Part shown: one piece after another, positions 41,363 through 50,035 of the stretch
Layout of the letters: each line of letters opens with the position of its first letter
Numbering within the stretch: position 1 is the first letter of the stretch
Assembly (NCBI RefSeq): GCF_018918185.1
Contig: NZ_JAHLPZ010000001.1
Coordinates: 124,001 to 188,000 of the forward strand
DNA length: 64,000 nt
Direction of reading: 5' to 3'
Origin: Eubacterium sp. MSJ-21
GTDB lineage: Bacteria; Bacillota; Clostridia; Lachnospirales; Lachnospiraceae
The notes under the pieces: generated by a model
What the model was told of the DNA's origin: nothing
Database searches by the model: none
What the model saw: only the letters and a program-made list of their open reading frames with translations
Program-made: the position numbers and the translations under genes

Positions 41363-42832
41363 ATGGACAACAATCAGAACCAACAACCAAATGGCTATGG
41401 AATGCCACAGCCGAATATGCAGGCAGGAATGCCGGGACAGACACCACAGCCTGGCTATGGTACATCAGGCCAGACCCCACAGCCTGGTTATGGTACACCA
41501 GGTCAGACTCCACAGCAGGGCTATGGAATGCCGGGGCAGGGAGTGCAGCCGGGCATGCAGGCAGGAATGCCGGGACAGACACCACAGCCTGGCTATGGAA
41601 TGCCGGGACAGAACGTGCAGCCAGGATACGGTATGCCACAGCAGCCAGCCGGTGGGAATCAGCCGCCAAAGAAAAAGAAAACCGGACTGATCGTCGGCTT
41701 GATCATTTTAGCGGTAGTATTGATCGGTGGCGGCATCTTCGCATTTATGAAGTTTGGCAAGAAGGATGGAAAAGGAAGCAGTAAGGATGCAGAAGCGGCG
41801 AAGCAGACAGTTGTGGATTTCTGCGAAGGTATGAAGAACCGGGATATGGATGCAATTGTAGATGCATATTATCCGGATCTCCAGTCCAGTGTAGCGGACA
41901 ATTTCTACACATCGAATGGTGTATCATCCGAAGATGAATTCTGGAATCACTATGATACCGTATTTGGCGGATACTCATTTGCATATACAGCATCTGACGC
42001 AGAAAAGGTATCAGATTCCAAGAGACAGAGCACGCTGGATATCGTCAATGCAGCATATAGTTTATCCCTGGATGCGGACACCATGTATGAAGTGGACACA
42101 GAGGAGACATACTCTGGTTCCAACGGGAAGATGGTACTGGCTGAGCAGATTTACCTGATTGAAGAAGATGGTAAGTGGTATGTGATCTACGCAGAGTCTA
42201 AACAGAAGGAAAACACACTTGTAGCAGCTGCACCGGAAGATACAGAGGAAGATACGGAAGAGACAACCGAGGCAGAGGAAGAGACGACCGAAGCAACAAC
42301 CGAGAGCGCTGCAAGCACAACACCGGTAAATGCAGACGGCTTTGACTGGGAGAATATGCAGTTTACAATGCTTGGAAAACCTTATAACCTTGCAACACTT
42401 ACCTATGACGATATCTTAGCAATGGGGTATTCCATTGAAGATGATTATCTCGAGGAGGAACTCGAAGATAATCAGTATTCGATGAGTGCCCGCGCAGAGG
42501 CCGCCGATGAGTCAGATATGTATATCCGTTTCAAGAACTTTACCGGTGGTGGGACAAAGAAGGTTCCGGATTGTGAGATTCTTGGAATCGAGCTTAGCCG
42601 TGATGATTTTGATAACAAGTATGATGCAGCACTTGGAAATGGCATCACATTTGGCATGACACCGGATGAGGTAAAGGCGGTCATGGGTGAGCCGACCGAT
42701 AGTTATACGAGCGATACGAGTGATTACATGACACTGACATACGAAGAAAATGATGATGCATACGCAAGTAGCGTGGAATTCACATTCCAGGATGGTGTGC
42801 TCACGAAGTTCGATATGGAGAATTACAACTAA
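41363..42832 (+). CDS. Membrane protein with Gly/Pro/Gln-rich repeats and a BamE-like tail
   Basis: A 489-residue protein. Residues about 11-100 are repeats of the form [11 protein letters not shown], with no signal peptide. A Lys-rich stop and one helix ([23 protein letters not shown], about 107-129) lead to an outer domain similar to DUF4878-type folds ([19 protein letters not shown]). A Glu/Thr-rich linker and a C-terminal module follow with [21 protein letters not shown], the GMTxxEVxxxxGxP signature of BamE/SmpA-like domains. The repeat tail should lie in the cytosol. It stands within an ECF sigma cluster and is probably a target or sensor of envelope stress. Confidence 0.7.
   Translation: MDNNQNQQPNGYGMPQPNMQAGMPGQTPQPGYGTSGQTPQPGYGTPGQTPQQGYGMPGQGVQPGMQAGMPGQTPQPGYGMPGQNVQPGYGMPQQPAGGNQPPKKKKTGLIVGLIILAVVLIGGGIFAFMKFGKKDGKGSSKDAEAAKQTVVDFCEGMKNRDMDAIVDAYYPDLQSSVADNFYTSNGVSSEDEFWNHYDTVFGGYSFAYTASDAEKVSDSKRQSTLDIVNAAYSLSLDADTMYEVDTEETYSGSNGKMVLAEQIYLIEEDGKWYVIYAESKQKENTLVAAAPEDTEEDTEETTEAEEETTEATTESAASTTPVNADGFDWENMQFTMLGKPYNLATLTYDDILAMGYSIEDDYLEEELEDNQYSMSARAEAADESDMYIRFKNFTGGGTKKVPDCEILGIELSRDDFDNKYDAALGNGITFGMTPDEVKAVMGEPTDSYTSDTSDYMTLTYEENDDAYASSVEFTFQDGVLTKFDMENYN
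41393..41650 (+). repeat. Tandem repeats coding for [11 protein letters not shown] units
   Basis: Imperfect 33-nt and 72-nt repeat units encode the Gly/Pro/Gln-rich cytosolic tail. They contain near-identical runs such as GGACAGACACCACAGCCTGG, so the repeat number could vary by slippage. Confidence 0.75.
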
Positions 42833-42891
42833 AATCGTTTCATGGAGGAATCAAGTTAGAAGACCATGCAGGGATTGCACAACTTGTTGAG

Positions 42892-43335
42892 ATGTATGCA
42901 TCGATGATTTACCGCATCGCATATACGCGCATGCAAAATGTTGCCGATGCAGAGGATATCACCCAGGAGGTTTTGCTCAAATATCTGAAAGCGGGCAAAA
43001 CCTTCCGGGATGAAGAACATCGAAAGATGTGGCTGATCAGAGTGACAGTAAATACAATTAAATCAAGTTTGACAAGTGCATGGCGAAGACATACGGTTGC
43101 CTTAGATGATGTAACAGAACCTTCGTATGAAGCGTCCGATCTGCCGGTGTTGAAAGAAAAGGTAGAGAAGCTTCCGGAGCGATATCGACTGCCAATGTTT
43201 CTTTATTATTATGAAGAGCTATCGGTAAAGGAGATTGCACATGTGACAAAAAGTACGGAGGGAACAGTGAAGTCGCTTTTGAGCAGGGGGAGAAAGATGC
43301 TCAGGGACGAATTGAAGGAGGATGGCTATGTCTGA
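42892..43335 (+). CDS. ECF RNA polymerase sigma factor (start uncertain)
   Basis: An ECF sigma factor of 147 residues from the first ATG. Region 2 is MIYRIAYTRMQNVADAEDITQEVLLKYL and region 4 LPERYRLPMFLYYYEELSVKEIAHV with TEGTVKSLLSRGRKML. The ATG at 42892 has no ribosome site and would cut region 2.1. The frame is open upstream, and a ggagg lies 7 nt before an in-frame TTA at 42856 that would give LEDHAGIAQLVEMYASM, the expected N-terminus. The true start may be that non-standard codon. It overlaps the next gene by 8 bp. Confidence 0.82.
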   Translation: MYASMIYRIAYTRMQNVADAEDITQEVLLKYLKAGKTFRDEEHRKMWLIRVTVNTIKSSLTSAWRRHTVALDDVTEPSYEASDLPVLKEKVEKLPERYRLPMFLYYYEELSVKEIAHVTKSTEGTVKSLLSRGRKMLRDELKEDGYV

Positions 43336-43969
43336 GAACATGAAGAAGATATATCAAGCGTATGCGGATTCGATTGCACCCGCACCGGACATGCAGGAAC
43401 GTCTGAAAAGGCAGCTGTATGCAGAAATGCAGGGAGAACGCCCCAGGAAACGAAGAAACGGAATGATACATTTCAACCGGTGGCTGGCTGCAACCTGTGT
43501 GCTGTTCCTTGTGAGTGGTGGCTGCCTGATCTATGCGGTAATGGGCACCTCCAGGCAGACAGGGAGGGCAGACGGCCGCTGGATGATCGGAGCTGACACA
43601 GGCGGAACGCGTCTGCTGGGAGAAAAGAATGTGGCAGATACCGATATCGAACGATATCCGGAGAAAGAAAAACCATGGATCCTGCAGGAGATGTTGGAAC
43701 TCGATTCCGTCATAGTGTTTTGCAGCACGGAAGATGGCAGTGGGGCAGGAAAGCAGATGCGTATGTCGGAGGATGAACTCCGGTCATTGTGCGAATCACT
43801 GCAGAGTGCAACAATCTGTGAGGATGTAACAGCCGGTGCAATAGCAAGCGAGTCAGCAGTCCGCTATCAGGTACTGATACAGTATAAGCCATTTATCAGT
43901 TTTACGGTTTATGATGACATGTATTTACAAATCGGGGACGAAACTACGATTTATAAAATAAAAAATTAA
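43328..43969 (+). CDS. Probable anti-sigma factor, single-pass membrane protein
   Basis: A 213-residue protein: a cytosolic N-terminus of about 45 residues (MKKIYQAYADSIAPAPDMQERL), one helix (WLAATCVLFLVSGGCLIYAVM) and an outer domain of about 140 residues that I do not recognise. Start-stop overlap with the ECF gene and the topology indicate the cognate anti-sigma factor. Of the two nearby ATGs I chose 43328 because the ggagg site is 6 nt before it; the ATG at 43322 directly abuts that site. Confidence 0.65.
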   Translation: MSENMKKIYQAYADSIAPAPDMQERLKRQLYAEMQGERPRKRRNGMIHFNRWLAATCVLFLVSGGCLIYAVMGTSRQTGRADGRWMIGADTGGTRLLGEKNVADTDIERYPEKEKPWILQEMLELDSVIVFCSTEDGSGAGKQMRMSEDELRSLCESLQSATICEDVTAGAIASESAVRYQVLIQYKPFISFTVYDDMYLQIGDETTIYKIKN

Positions 43970-43987
43970 AAAGTACCATAAAAAAGG

Positions 43988-44054
43988 AATCCTCCTTCGT
44001 ATCTTATATAGAGGCTTTTGAAAACAAAGATGTATATAAGATCGAAGGAGGATT
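43988..44054 (+). promoter_or_regulatory. Long hairpin that buries the SD of the VWA lipoprotein gene
   Basis: AATCCTCCTTCG and ATCTTATATA (43988-44010) pair with TATATAAGAT and CGAAGGAGGATT (44033-44054), 22 bp with one bulged base and a 22-nt loop. The 3' arm contains the AAGGAGG ribosome site of the next gene, 7 nt before its ATG, and is followed by TTTTTT. It can act as terminator and as SD occluder. Confidence 0.75.
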
Positions 44055-44058
44055 TTTT

Positions 44059-45771
44059 ATGAGAAAACGAATTTTAGCAATGGCGTTAAGCATCTGTATG
44101 GCGGTGACTGTATGTGGATGCGGGAACAAAAAAGAAGCAGATGAAACGCAGACAGGAAAGACAGACGTAACAGTTACGGGAGAAGATACAGTTCCTTCCG
44201 GTGATGTGGCAGAGGAAGATAATGAAATGCAGGTGGACGGAATTATACAGGAATCTGCAGCCAATATGGCGACAACAGATTGCGAATCCGGTTTTTATGA
44301 TGACTCTCTGCAATGCCCGGATACAGAAGAGTGGAATACAAACGAATATTCCTACACAGACGAAAATCCATGGATGAACGTGCAGACCTCACCACTTTCG
44401 ACTTTTGCCGCCGACGTGGATACAGCAAGCTATACACAGATCCGGAGTGCAATCGAAAATGGCTACGACATTGATCCGTCGATGGTGCGCATCGAGGAAA
44501 TGCTCAATTATTTCCATTATGACTATCCACTTCCGAAGGGAAATGAGAAATTCGCCGTGTATACCGAGTATGCGGATTGTCCGTGGAATAAGGATACAAA
44601 GCTTGCCTTAGTTGCCATGAATACGCAGGCAATCGATTTCAAGGAGGCACCGGCGTCCAACCTCGTGTTTCTGATCGACGTGTCCGGTTCGATGTTTGAC
44701 GATAACAAGCTGCCGCTTGTGCAGCAGTCGCTCACGATGCTGGCAGAGAATCTGACCGAGAAAGATCGCGTGTCGATTGTTACATATGCGGGTTCGGACG
44801 AAGTGGTTTTACAGGGCGTAAGTGGTGACAACTATCATGAGATTTCCTCTGCGATTGAAGGGCTTGAAGCATATGGAAGTACGAATGGCAGTGCCGGAAT
44901 CGAGACGGCGTATAATCTTGCACAGAAATATTTCATCAAGGGTGGAAACAACCGCGTGATCCTCTGTACCGATGGAGATCTGAACGTCGGACTGACCAGT
45001 GAAGGACAATTAGAGAAGTTGATCACGGAGAAGAAGGAAAGCGGTGTGTTCTTGAGCACCTTTGGTGTCGGCTATGGCAATTACAAGGACAACAAGCTGG
45101 AGCTGCTGGCGGACAAAGGAAACGGAAACTACGCGTATATCGACTCAATGTTTGAGGCAAAGAAAGCACTGGTCGATGAGCTTGGTGCCAATATGGTGAC
45201 TGTGGCAAAGGATGTCAAATTACAGGTGGAATTCAACCCGGAGCAGGTGAAGGGCTACCGGTTGATCGGATATGAAAACCGTGTGATGGCGGCTGAGGAT
45301 TTTGCGGATGACACAAAGGATGGCGGAGAGATGGGAGCCGGACACAGTGTGACCGCACTTTACGAGATTATCCCGGCTGATTCGGAGATGGAGCTTCCGG
45401 AGACAGACTTGAAATACGGTGAAACTGCACAGGTTCTAACCTGTGGAACCGAAGATTACACCGATGAATTATTTACCGTCAATATCCGCTACAAAGAGCC
45501 GGATGGAGACGAGAGCAAGCTGGAATCCTATCCGTGCAAGACAGAAAACTACAACCGGGATGGCTCCGACAACCTGCGTTTTGCAGCCAGCGTCGCCGCC
45601 TTCGGAATGCTCTTAAAAGACAGCGAATATTCCGGCAGTGCCGACCTTGGCATGGTATACTCCCTTGCCAGTTATGCAGCCGGGACGGATGAGTACAAGA
45701 AGGAATATCTTGGTCTGGTGAGAAACTATGGAGAGAAGCAGCCTGGATTCTCCGAGGATATAGTAGAATAA
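44059..45771 (+). CDS. VWA-domain lipoprotein, YfbK-like
   Basis: A 570-residue secreted lipoprotein: signal peptide RILAMALSICMAVTVCGC with lipobox Cys. A von Willebrand N-terminal region follows (SPLSTFAADVDTASYTQIRSAI, MVRIEEMLNYFHYDYP), then a VWA domain with MIDAS DVSGSMFDDNK and CTDGDLNVG, and a C-terminal DUF3520-like domain (DLKYGETAQVLTC to KKEYLGLVRNYGE). This matches the YfbK / BatA-related group. It follows the second sigma / anti-sigma pair and is probably part of the same surface-stress system, but its SD is inside a strong hairpin. Confidence 0.88.
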   Translation: MRKRILAMALSICMAVTVCGCGNKKEADETQTGKTDVTVTGEDTVPSGDVAEEDNEMQVDGIIQESAANMATTDCESGFYDDSLQCPDTEEWNTNEYSYTDENPWMNVQTSPLSTFAADVDTASYTQIRSAIENGYDIDPSMVRIEEMLNYFHYDYPLPKGNEKFAVYTEYADCPWNKDTKLALVAMNTQAIDFKEAPASNLVFLIDVSGSMFDDNKLPLVQQSLTMLAENLTEKDRVSIVTYAGSDEVVLQGVSGDNYHEISSAIEGLEAYGSTNGSAGIETAYNLAQKYFIKGGNNRVILCTDGDLNVGLTSEGQLEKLITEKKESGVFLSTFGVGYGNYKDNKLELLADKGNGNYAYIDSMFEAKKALVDELGANMVTVAKDVKLQVEFNPEQVKGYRLIGYENRVMAAEDFADDTKDGGEMGAGHSVTALYEIIPADSEMELPETDLKYGETAQVLTCGTEDYTDELFTVNIRYKEPDGDESKLESYPCKTENYNRDGSDNLRFAASVAAFGMLLKDSEYSGSADLGMVYSLASYAAGTDEYKKEYLGLVRNYGEKQPGFSEDIVE

Positions 45772-45847
45772 TTGGCGGTTTCAAATCATATAGAGAAAGA
45801 TATTACAAACATAATTATATGAACACAGGTGGGAAATAATTAAATAT

Positions 45848-46073
45848 ATGGTTTGGGATACATTACTAACATAATAATCATATCAACACCCAGCAGGCAT
45901 ATCGGACAAATGGATTCCAAGAAGGGGCATTTGCGACCGCCGGTACTTAATGAGCACGAAGTGCGAATTTAGTACCGATGCGCGGAGCAACTAAGCGGAA
46001 GCGGCCCCGGATTGGAACCATTGTCCGATATGCCTGCGTCCGTCAAGAAATAACTTTACGTAACCCAAACCAT
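45848..46073 (+). repeat. Palindromic structured element, copy 4 (divergent)
   Basis: A 226-bp palindrome with head about 45924-46008. Arms ATGGTTTGGG / CCCAAACCAT and CAGGCATATCGGACAA / TTGTCCGATATGCCTG differ completely from the other copies. The head keeps GGTACTTAATGA / GAATTTAGTACC with a shorter GCAC-GAA-GTGC tip but has GGGGC / GCCCC in place of GCAGAC / GTCTGC. It fills most of the 349-bp gap before the amylase gene. Confidence 0.75.
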
Positions 46074-46083
46074 TTGTTATAAT
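46055..46083 (+). promoter_or_regulatory. Promoter of the alpha-amylase gene
   Basis: TTTACG (46055-46060), a 17-bp spacer and TATAAT (46078-46083). It overlaps the right end of element copy 4, so this copy lies upstream of the amylase transcript. Confidence 0.65.
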
Positions 46084-46120
46084 ACTTTAAAATGTTAAAG
46101 TATTGCGGAGGTAGAAACTC

Positions 46121-47575
46121 ATGGGTATGAATGGAACTATGATGCAGTATTTTCAGTGGGATCTTCCTGCAGATGCATCCCTTTGGAAAGCACTGGCAGA
46201 GGATGCGGCAAAATTAAAGACCGCAGGGGTGACGGCAGTCTGGTTACCGCCGGCATATAAAGGCGCACAGGGAAAAGAAGATGTCGGATACGGCGTCTAT
46301 GATCTGTATGACCTGGGTGAATTTAATCAGAAGGGGTCTGTCCCGACAAAGTATGGTACGAAAGCAGAATACTTAGCGGCGATCAAAGCACTGCATGATA
46401 AGAAAATCCAGGTATATGCAGATATCGTATTGAATCATAGGATTGGTGCAGATGAGGTGGAGCAGGTGTCTGCGGAAGAGTTCAATGCGAACAGCCGGAA
46501 TCAGATGGTAGGCGATTCCAAGACGATTGGGGCGTGGACGAAGTTTACATTTCCGGGAAGAAAAGGAAAATATTCGGATTTTACATGGAACTGGACACAT
46601 TTTGATGGTATCGACTGGGATCAGGACAGAGCAGTCAAATCCATCTTCAAGTTTGCGGGAAAAGACTGGGACAAGGAAGTGGATTCCGAGCTTGGAAACT
46701 ATGATTATCTGATGGGTGCGGATCTGGATTTTAACAATCCGGAGGTAACGGAGGAGCTTACCCGCTGGGGCAAGTGGTATACCGAGCAGACCGGCATTGA
46801 CGGATACCGGTTGGATGCAGTGAAGCATATCAACAAATATTTCTATAAGGACTGGCTGCGTGCCATGAAGGAAGACGTCGAAAAGGATTTGTTTGCAGTT
46901 GGCGAGTATTGGCACTGGGATGTCAATGTATTACAGGATTACATAAATGCGAACGAGAGCGAGTTAAGTCTCTTCGATGTGCCGCTTCATTTCAACTTCC
47001 ATAATTGCTCGAAGGCACATGGCAATTACGATCTGCGCACGATCTTAGATGGTACGCTTGCGAAGGTGAATCCGATGAAGGCAGTAACCTTTGTCGATAA
47101 CCATGACAGCCAGCCGGGACAGTCATTAGAGTCGTGGGTAGAGGATTGGTTCAAGCCGATGGCATATGCGATCATCCTGCTTCGTCAGGAAGGCTATCCA
47201 TGTGTATTCTATGGCGATTACAAGGGAATCCCGACGGCGAAGATCAAGTCGAAGAAGCGGGAGCTTGACAAGCTGATGAAGCTTCGCAAGAATCAGGCAT
47301 ATGGCGCACAGCACGATTATTTCGATGATCCAAACTGCATCGGATGGACACGCGAAGGCGATGAGGAACATAAGAATTCCGGTATGGCGGTTGTGATCTC
47401 CGATGGCACCGGTGGCACAAAGCATATGTATATTGGTAAGCAGTTTGCGGGATGTCATTTCGCGGATGCGATGGGAAATGCAAAATACAACATCAAGATT
47501 GACGAGGAAGGCTTCGGTGATTTCTACGTAAACCGTGATGCTGTGGCAGTCTGGGTGCACAAAGAGAATAAATAG
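46121..47575 (+). CDS. Cytoplasmic alpha-amylase (GH13)
   Basis: A 484-residue GH13 alpha-amylase without signal peptide, so it acts on internal maltodextrins or glycogen. It begins GTMMQYFQWDLPADASLWKAL, typical of the AmyS/AmyA subfamily 5. Conserved regions are ADIVLNHRIGADE, GYRLDAVKHI (nucleophile Asp), FAVGEYWHWD (acid Glu) and FVDNHDSQPGQ (third Asp). The start has a gcggaggt ribosome site. A YerC/TrpR-like regulator gene follows after 27 bp. Confidence 0.94.
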   Translation: MGMNGTMMQYFQWDLPADASLWKALAEDAAKLKTAGVTAVWLPPAYKGAQGKEDVGYGVYDLYDLGEFNQKGSVPTKYGTKAEYLAAIKALHDKKIQVYADIVLNHRIGADEVEQVSAEEFNANSRNQMVGDSKTIGAWTKFTFPGRKGKYSDFTWNWTHFDGIDWDQDRAVKSIFKFAGKDWDKEVDSELGNYDYLMGADLDFNNPEVTEELTRWGKWYTEQTGIDGYRLDAVKHINKYFYKDWLRAMKEDVEKDLFAVGEYWHWDVNVLQDYINANESELSLFDVPLHFNFHNCSKAHGNYDLRTILDGTLAKVNPMKAVTFVDNHDSQPGQSLESWVEDWFKPMAYAIILLRQEGYPCVFYGDYKGIPTAKIKSKKRELDKLMKLRKNQAYGAQHDYFDDPNCIGWTREGDEEHKNSGMAVVISDGTGGTKHMYIGKQFAGCHFADAMGNAKYNIKIDEEGFGDFYVNRDAVAVWVHKENK

Positions 47576-47602
47576 GATGGCTCAATATGAGTAGGTGATG
47601 AC

Positions 47603-47902
47603 ATGGAAAAGACAATACGGACACAATTTGTAAAAGAATTTCTCGAAGCTGTACTCACGCTCGAATCGGTAGATGAATGTATGGATTTTTTTGAGGATGT
47701 CTGTACGGTGAAGGAAGTACAGTCGATTGCGCAGCGGTTTGCGGTTGCGAAGCTTCTGAAAGAAGGAAAGACTTATGCGGAGGTTGCGAACGAAACAGGT
47801 GCTTCGACCGCGACGATCAGCCGTGTAAACAGGTCCTTAAATTACGGAAATGCAAGCTACGATAAAGTATTTGCAAGACTCGAAGAGAAAAATAAGGCGT
47901 AA
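47603..47902 (+). CDS. YerC/YecD-type TrpR-like regulator
   Basis: A 99-residue helix-turn-helix protein of the YerC/YecD family, related to the Trp repressor. The DNA-binding core is DVCTVKEVQSIAQRFAVAKLLKEG and TYAEVANETGASTATISRVNRSLNYG. The ligand and targets are not clear from sequence. It is probably co-transcribed with the amylase gene and ends at a bidirectional terminator. Confidence 0.88.
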   Translation: MEKTIRTQFVKEFLEAVLTLESVDECMDFFEDVCTVKEVQSIAQRFAVAKLLKEGKTYAEVANETGASTATISRVNRSLNYGNASYDKVFARLEEKNKA

Positions 47903-47903
47903 A

Positions 47904-47949
47904 AAATGCTGTCTGGACACATAGCGGTTCAGACAGCATTTCTTTTTTA
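47904..47949. terminator. Bidirectional terminator between convergent genes
   Basis: AAATGCTGTCTG and CAGACAGCATTT enclose a loop; T runs lie on the right and A runs on the left, so it can serve both strands. Confidence 0.85.
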
Positions 47950-48147
47950 AACGTCTGCACAAGCTCTTCCGTACAGACTGATCATGTAGAGTCCGGAAAG
48001 ACCGACCAAAGCATAGATGACACGTGTAAATGCGGTTGCATCGCCGAAGATTCCGGATACGAGATTGAAATCAAAGAAGCCAATCAGCCCCCAGTTGATC
48101 GCACCGATGATGGCAATTGTAAGAGCCACACAGTTTAATACTTTCAT
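47947..48147 (-). CDS. DUF378 small membrane protein
   Basis: A 66-residue protein with two helices (CVALTIAIIGAINWGLIGFF and VIYALVGLSGLYMISLYG). The INWGLIGF motif is characteristic of DUF378 (YuzA-like) proteins, whose role is unknown. A ggaggt ribosome site lies upstream of its start. It is transcribed towards the YerC gene. Confidence 0.85.
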   Translation of the reverse strand: MKVLNCVALTIAIIGAINWGLIGFFDFNLVSGIFGDATAFTRVIYALVGLSGLYMISLYGRACADV

Positions 48148-48244
48148 AACAAACCTCCATATACGTTAAAAATACAGAAATGTACTTTCTTACATCTATC
48201 ATTTCCCGCTTCCGCAAAAATATACATCCGATTTTAAAAAAGTG

Positions 48245-48273
48245 TTTCAAAACCGCAATATTGTTGTTATAAT
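48245..48273 (+). promoter_or_regulatory. Promoter of the PurF-like gene
   Basis: TTTCAA (48245-48250), a 17-bp spacer and TATAAT (48268-48273). The leader contains a small CCAC-GAAA-GTGG hairpin (48322-48333). Confidence 0.55.
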
Positions 48274-48345
48274 GTTATGTGGTAAAAATATGTTCAAAAA
48301 TAAAAAGCATACAGGGAAAGGCCACGAAAGTGGAAAGGTACAGTC

Positions 48346-49752
48346 ATGGGCGGTTTTTTTGGAGTTGCGTCAAAAGAGGATTGTGTATTTGATTTGTTTT
48401 TTGGAACAGATTATCATTCCCATCTTGGAACAAGACGTGCAGGTATGGCGGTGTATAGTGAGGAGCATGGATTTGAGAAAGCAATCCATAAGATTGACAA
48501 TGCACCATTTCGGACAAAGTTTGATAAAGAAGCAAATACCATGAAAGGTAACTTCGGTATCGGATGTATCTCAGACTATGAGGCACAGCCGATCTTGGTG
48601 CGTTCGCATCATGGTTCTTTTGCAATCACAACGGTTGGTAAGATCAACAATGCACAGGAGATCATTGACACGATCTTAGAGGGAAGAACGCATTTCTTCG
48701 AGATGAGTAACGGCGAGATCAATGCGACGGAGCTTGTGGCTGCGATTATTGACCAGAAGGATAATTTTATCGATGGTATCCGCTATGCACAGGAGATCAT
48801 CGAGGGATCGATGTCCATGCTGATCCTGACACCGAAGGGCATCTACCTGGCAAGAGATAAATACGGAAGAACACCGATCATCGTAGGTAAGAAGGATGGT
48901 GCATTCTGCGCGACCTTCGAGAGCTTTGCGTTCTTGAATCTCGGTTATTCGACTTACCGGGAGCTTGGACCGGGTGAGGTTGCCGTGATGACGAGCGATG
49001 CATTGAAGACTTTGGTTCTGCCGGGCAAAGAGATGAAGATCTGTACCTTCCTCTGGATCTACTACGGCTATCCATCTTCAACCTATGAAGGTGTGAATGT
49101 CGAGGAGATGCGGTACCGCTGTGGACAGCTTCTTGCGAGACGTGATAACGTTAAGCCTGATATCGTTGCGGGTGTTCCAGATTCCGGTACGGCACATGCA
49201 GTTGGATATGCAAATGAGTCAGGCATTCCGTTTTCCAGACCATTTATCAAATATACGCCGACATGGCCACGTTCGTTCATGCCGACGATTCAGAGTAAGC
49301 GTAATCTGATCGCGAAGATGAAGCTGATCCCGATCGAGGAGCTGATCCGGGACAAGAGCCTGCTGCTGATCGACGATTCGATCGTGCGTGGTACACAGCT
49401 TCGTGAGACAACAGAATATTTATTTGAGAGTGGCGCGAAGGAAGTCCATATTCGTCCGGCGTGTCCACCACTTGTATATGGATGTAAATACTTGAACTTC
49501 TCTCGTTCAAACTCTGAGATGGAGCTGATCACAAGAACGGTTATTGCAGAGTTAGAGGGCGGCGATGTCACAGATGAAGTATTGCAGGAGTACGCAGATT
49601 ATACGTCTGAGAAATACCAGAAGATGGTTGACAAGATCTGCGAGAAGCTGAAATTTACATCACTCCGGTTCCACCGCCTGGATGATATGCTTGAGGCTGT
49701 TGGAATCGAGCCGGAGAAGCTTTGTACATATTGTTGGAATGGAAAGGAATAA
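48346..49752 (+). CDS. PurF-like amidophosphoribosyltransferase lacking the catalytic Cys
   Basis: A 468-residue protein with the two PurF domains: N-terminal class II glutaminase-like fold (1-235) and C-terminal phosphoribosyltransferase (PRPP motif LLLIDDSIVRGTQLRE). The glutaminase nucleophile must be Cys directly after the initiator Met (MCG in PurF); here the protein starts MGGFFGV, so the Cys is replaced by Gly. The other motifs are also changed (HLGTRRAGM for LQHRGQESAGI-type). Cys residues in YGCKYLN and CTYCWNG could still hold the Fe-S cluster of B. subtilis-type PurF. The ATG has a ggaaagg ribosome site. It may use free ammonia or have a regulatory role. Confidence 0.85.
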   Translation: MGGFFGVASKEDCVFDLFFGTDYHSHLGTRRAGMAVYSEEHGFEKAIHKIDNAPFRTKFDKEANTMKGNFGIGCISDYEAQPILVRSHHGSFAITTVGKINNAQEIIDTILEGRTHFFEMSNGEINATELVAAIIDQKDNFIDGIRYAQEIIEGSMSMLILTPKGIYLARDKYGRTPIIVGKKDGAFCATFESFAFLNLGYSTYRELGPGEVAVMTSDALKTLVLPGKEMKICTFLWIYYGYPSSTYEGVNVEEMRYRCGQLLARRDNVKPDIVAGVPDSGTAHAVGYANESGIPFSRPFIKYTPTWPRSFMPTIQSKRNLIAKMKLIPIEELIRDKSLLLIDDSIVRGTQLRETTEYLFESGAKEVHIRPACPPLVYGCKYLNFSRSNSEMELITRTVIAELEGGDVTDEVLQEYADYTSEKYQKMVDKICEKLKFTSLRFHRLDDMLEAVGIEPEKLCTYCWNGKE

Positions 49753-49756
49753 GACA

Positions 49757-50035
49757 ATGTTAGGTGATATCGAATCAAAACCATGGGATTACAGAACGCT
49801 GCCGAATAAGATGCTGGAGCTTGTCAAGAATGTGGGCGATATGCAGCAGGAAGGCACCGGATATTTTACAGACAGTGAATCCGAGATGTTGACAATCCTG
49901 AATTATTTGAATTACGGGGAGAAAACGAATATCACGGATTCGATGATCGAGCAGATCGAGCTGGCAATCAAGACAATGGAAGGACGTAAGCTTGCGAATC
50001 GGGACGACGATAGTTTCATCAAGCTTGACTTCTAA
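49757..50035 (+). CDS. Small hypothetical protein
   Basis: A 92-residue soluble, mostly helical and acidic protein (SKPWDYRTLPNKMLELVKNVG, MLTILNYLNYGEKTNITDSM). I do not recognise a family. It starts 4 bp after the PurF-like stop (ggaaaggaa upstream serves as ribosome site) and its stop overlaps the mutY start by one base, so it is translationally linked to both neighbours. Confidence 0.7.
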   Translation: MLGDIESKPWDYRTLPNKMLELVKNVGDMQQEGTGYFTDSESEMLTILNYLNYGEKTNITDSMIEQIELAIKTMEGRKLANRDDDSFIKLDF

